7,350 nt of DNA from Chitinophaga pinensis (lineage in GTDB: Bacteria; Bacteroidota; Bacteroidia; M30B66). Below the pieces are notes generated by a model. It worked only from the letters and a program-made list of their open reading frames with translations. It was not told where the DNA came from and ran no database searches. Positions 5,482-7,350 of this stretch are shown here, in pieces. Numbering within the stretch: position 1 is the first letter of the stretch; every line of letters starts with the position of its first letter. The stretch is taken from NCBI GenBank assembly GCA_943333015.1, contig CALQRR010000074.1, positions 1 through 7,350 on the forward strand, read 5' to 3'. Both the position numbers and the translations under genes were made by a program.

Positions 5482-6645
5482 ATGATCCGTAAAAGCCTCT
5501 TTTTCCTTCTACTGTTGCTTGTTCCATTGTGGAGTGATGCGGCTTTGGCTAAACGGATCAGCAGTCAGGGGGCAATTGCTACCGGTGTGGAGCATGTATA
5601 TTACCGCATCAAATCGAAACGTAGTGCTGAAAAGTTGGAGCATATTTTCCAAAAACTGCGTTCTACCTTCGGGTTCAACGGAGTGGTGCTGATTACCGAA
5701 AAAAACCACATCATCTACAAAAAGGCGTTTGGCTATGCCGATTTGCAAAAACGCGACAGCCTCGAAGTGGGTTCTCAGTTTCAGTTGGCATCGGTCTCCA
5801 AACAGTTTACGTCGATGGCTATTATGATGCTGCAGGAGCGTGGCTTGTTGAAATACGACGATAAGGTTACGCGGTTTTATCCCGAATTTCCATACCCGGA
5901 CGTCAGCATCCGGCACCTGTTAACACACCGCGCCGGTCTAGCCGATTACCGCTGGTTTATTGATCCACTCTGGCCGGATAAGAACAAAGCATTGTCGAAT
6001 CAGGAAATGATGCGGCTTTTTGCTATGCACAAACCGGATCCCTACTTTCAAGCGGGAGGTCACCATTCATACAGCAATACGGGCTATGCGATTTTGGCGG
6101 CAATTGTGGAAAAGATTAGCGGTGTAACGTTTACCTCGTTTATGCGTCAGGCGGTATTCGAACCGCTTGGAATGACCCATACGTTGATTTATTCGAAGTG
6201 CGAAAACGAATGCCTGCCCGGGAATGTATGTGGCTACGAACGTAACGGTCGCTGGAAAGCTCCCAATGATTGTTTTAACGGTATTACGGGCGATAAAAAT
6301 GTCTTTTCAACGGTAGATGATTTGTATATCTGGGATCAGGCCTTGTACGGCGATAAACTGGTGAAACAAAGCACTCTCAGTGAGGCCTTTCAACCGGGAA
6401 GTCCGGAGCTAAAAGGCTGGCGGAATTATGGCTTTGGATGGCGCATTAACCGGACGAATCCAGAAAAGCAGATTGTGTATCACAGTGGTTGGTGGCGCGG
6501 ATTTCGTACGTTTTTTATGCGCAATGTCACCGATCAGAACTCGATCATCGTTTTATCAAACACGGTAAATTACAGCATCAACAGTCTGGGCGAAGTCTAT
6601 GCGATGGTGATGAACGGCGAGATGGATTCGTTGGCGGTGGACTGA
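5482..6645 (+). CDS. Secreted serine hydrolase of the class C beta-lactamase/DD-peptidase fold
   Basis: This encodes 387 residues. A signal peptide (MIRKS, Leu-rich core, then SDAALA) is probably cleaved after A23, giving a periplasmic or exported enzyme. The three active-site motifs of the PF00144 beta-lactamase/penicillin-binding family are present: S104-V-S-K107 in QLASVSKQFTSMAI (nucleophile Ser104), Y197-S-N199 in HHSYSNTGYAIL, and H334-S-G336 in place of KTG. Supporting blocks are HLLTHRAGLADY (145-156), FEPLGMTHT (226-234) and FSTVDDLYIWDQALYG (275-290). Family members include esterases, D-aminopeptidases, carboxypeptidases and true AmpC beta-lactamases. HSG instead of KTG is usual in the non-lactamase branch, so a peptidase or esterase role is more likely than antibiotic resistance. 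Unusual is a cysteine cluster, C240, C244, C250 and C264, between motifs 2 and 3, which could form disulfides. The penicillin acylase-family gene follows after 46 bases and may be co-transcribed. Confidence 0.92.
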   Translation: MIRKSLFFLLLLLVPLWSDAALAKRISSQGAIATGVEHVYYRIKSKRSAEKLEHIFQKLRSTFGFNGVVLITEKNHIIYKKAFGYADLQKRDSLEVGSQFQLASVSKQFTSMAIMMLQERGLLKYDDKVTRFYPEFPYPDVSIRHLLTHRAGLADYRWFIDPLWPDKNKALSNQEMMRLFAMHKPDPYFQAGGHHSYSNTGYAILAAIVEKISGVTFTSFMRQAVFEPLGMTHTLIYSKCENECLPGNVCGYERNGRWKAPNDCFNGITGDKNVFSTVDDLYIWDQALYGDKLVKQSTLSEAFQPGSPELKGWRNYGFGWRINRTNPEKQIVYHSGWWRGFRTFFMRNVTDQNSIIVLSNTVNYSINSLGEVYAMVMNGEMDSLAVD

Positions 6646-6680
6646 TGCGGTCCGCAACATTTTGTATTTTTCACGCATTA

Positions 6681-6688
6681 TACCTGTG
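6681..6688 (+). promoter_or_regulatory. Possible -7 box TACCTGTG before the acylase gene
   Basis: TACCTGTG differs from TAnnTTTG at one position and ends three bases before the ATG at 6692. A TTTG at 6661-6664 lies 16 bases upstream, slightly closer than usual for a -33 element. If used, it would give a near-leaderless transcript separate from the serine hydrolase gene. The alternative is simple read-through from upstream. Confidence 0.28.
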
Positions 6689-6691
6689 TTG

Positions 6692-7350
6692 ATGTTAAAA
6701 AAAGTTCTTCTCGGAATACTTGTCTTTTTGTTGGTAGTCGTTGCTGGCTGCTGGTTCTGGCTCCATTCACTCACACCCGATTATTCGGGCGATGTTTCCT
6801 TAAAAGGTTTGCACGAGGAAGTGGATGTTTTTTACGACGATTTTGGCGTGCCGCACATTTATGCTAAAAATGAGGAGGACGCTTATTTTGCCTTGGGCTA
6901 TGTGGTCGCTCAGGATCGGTTGTTTCAACTGGAGATGATTCGCCGATTGGCGGCAGGACGCTTGTCGGAAGTGTTAGGCAATTCGCTTCTGAAAACCGAT
7001 CGATTTTTTCGCACGTTGGGACTGAACAGACATGCAAAATGGTCGGCCGATACGTTTTTGAAATCGGCTCCCCCACATGTTCAAAAAAGCACACAGGCCT
7101 ATATCGCTGGCGTAAATCAATATATGGAACAGGGCAGCACGCCGATTGAATTCAGCATGATTGGCATTGAAAAAGAGCCGTATACGCTGGAGGATGTGTT
7201 TCTGATAACGGGCTACATGGCGTTTGGTTTTGCCGAAGGTTTCCGGATTGATCCGATGGTGGAAGGCATGTACCGCAAAGTAGGCGATTCGTTTATGCAG
7301 GAATTGGAGCTGGGCTGGCCGAAAGAAAGTTTAAAGATCCCGGTTCATCC
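6692..7350 (+). CDS. Penicillin acylase-family (S45) Ntn hydrolase, N-terminal part
   Basis: The frame is open from the ATG at 6692 to the right edge (219 codons plus two bases); the gene is cut by the window end, not by mutation. Residues 1-25 form a hydrophobic N-terminal anchor or signal (MLKKVLLGILVFLLVVVAG). V17-A-G-C20 fits a lipobox, although the WFWL that follows also suits a plain membrane anchor. The start of the alpha subunit is clear: VDVFYDDFGVPHIYAKNEED (44-63), ALGYVVAQDRLFQLEMIRRL (67-86), AAGRLSEVLG (87-96) and D103-R-x-x-R-x-L-G. These are hallmark blocks of penicillin G acylase and the related acylhomoserine lactone and cephalosporin acylases. The family is made as a precursor, exported and self-cleaved before a serine that becomes the N-terminal nucleophile. 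That site lies beyond this window, so activity cannot be judged. It cleaves amide bonds of acylated substrates; the exact substrate is unknown. Confidence 0.9.
   Translation, partial: MLKKVLLGILVFLLVVVAGCWFWLHSLTPDYSGDVSLKGLHEEVDVFYDDFGVPHIYAKNEEDAYFALGYVVAQDRLFQLEMIRRLAAGRLSEVLGNSLLKTDRFFRTLGLNRHAKWSADTFLKSAPPHVQKSTQAYIAGVNQYMEQGSTPIEFSMIGIEKEPYTLEDVFLITGYMAFGFAEGFRIDPMVEGMYRKVGDSFMQELELGWPKESLKIPVH

Noticed and set aside
5509..5916. A 135-codon minus-strand frame opposite the serine hydrolase
   Set aside because: The plus strand carries the SxxK motif and an intact family; the minus translation is His/Gln-rich with no recognisable fold.
6864..7094. A 76-codon minus-strand frame opposite the acylase gene
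   Set aside because: The plus strand encodes the conserved alpha-subunit blocks of penicillin acylase here, so this is a shadow.

Overview
The window looks like a chromosomal segment of a Bacteroidota bacterium, probably Flavobacteriales-like. The evidence is a large secreted protein ending in a Type IX secretion (T9SS) type A sorting domain, Cys-rich modules typical of that phylum (CMDATSCNFNP...DDGSC), signal peptides with Q right after the cleavage site, no Shine-Dalgarno sequences, and several exact or near-exact TAnnTTTG (-7) promoter boxes just upstream of start codons. Coding GC is near 50% in most genes, with one clearly AT-richer island at about 1774-2710.

Layout: 1-92 is the 3' tail of a plus-strand gene, possibly a methyltransferase. 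It converges on a small secreted protein of unknown function (126-599, minus). This is divergent from a DUF3089 alpha/beta-hydrolase lipoprotein (700-1773, plus). An AT-rich minus-strand gene (1951-2475) encodes a three-helix membrane protein of the Pycsar effector (PycTM/DUF5706) family, with no cyclase beside it. Then comes the main gene of the window, 2727-5063 (plus), a 778-residue secreted modular protein with a lysyl oxidase domain. The copper-binding HxHxH motif and both residues that form the lysyl tyrosylquinone cofactor are present, followed by a dockerin-like loop, a cohesin-like beta region and a T9SS sorting domain. The 418-base gap 5064-5481 holds two tandem copies of a ~175-base unit, each with two palindromes about 80 bases apart (REP/REPIN-like). 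The window ends with a secreted class C beta-lactamase-type serine hydrolase (5482-6645) and, 46 bases later, the start of a penicillin acylase-family (S45) enzyme that runs off the right edge (6692-7350).

Most of these genes encode envelope or secreted products: a lipoprotein hydrolase, a copper amine oxidase on the T9SS route, a serine hydrolase and an Ntn amidohydrolase. No pathway links them visibly. Only the last two look like a possible operon. The two candidates for unusual biology are the apparently catalytically complete bacterial lysyl oxidase routed through T9SS, and the solitary Pycsar-type effector in AT-rich DNA.
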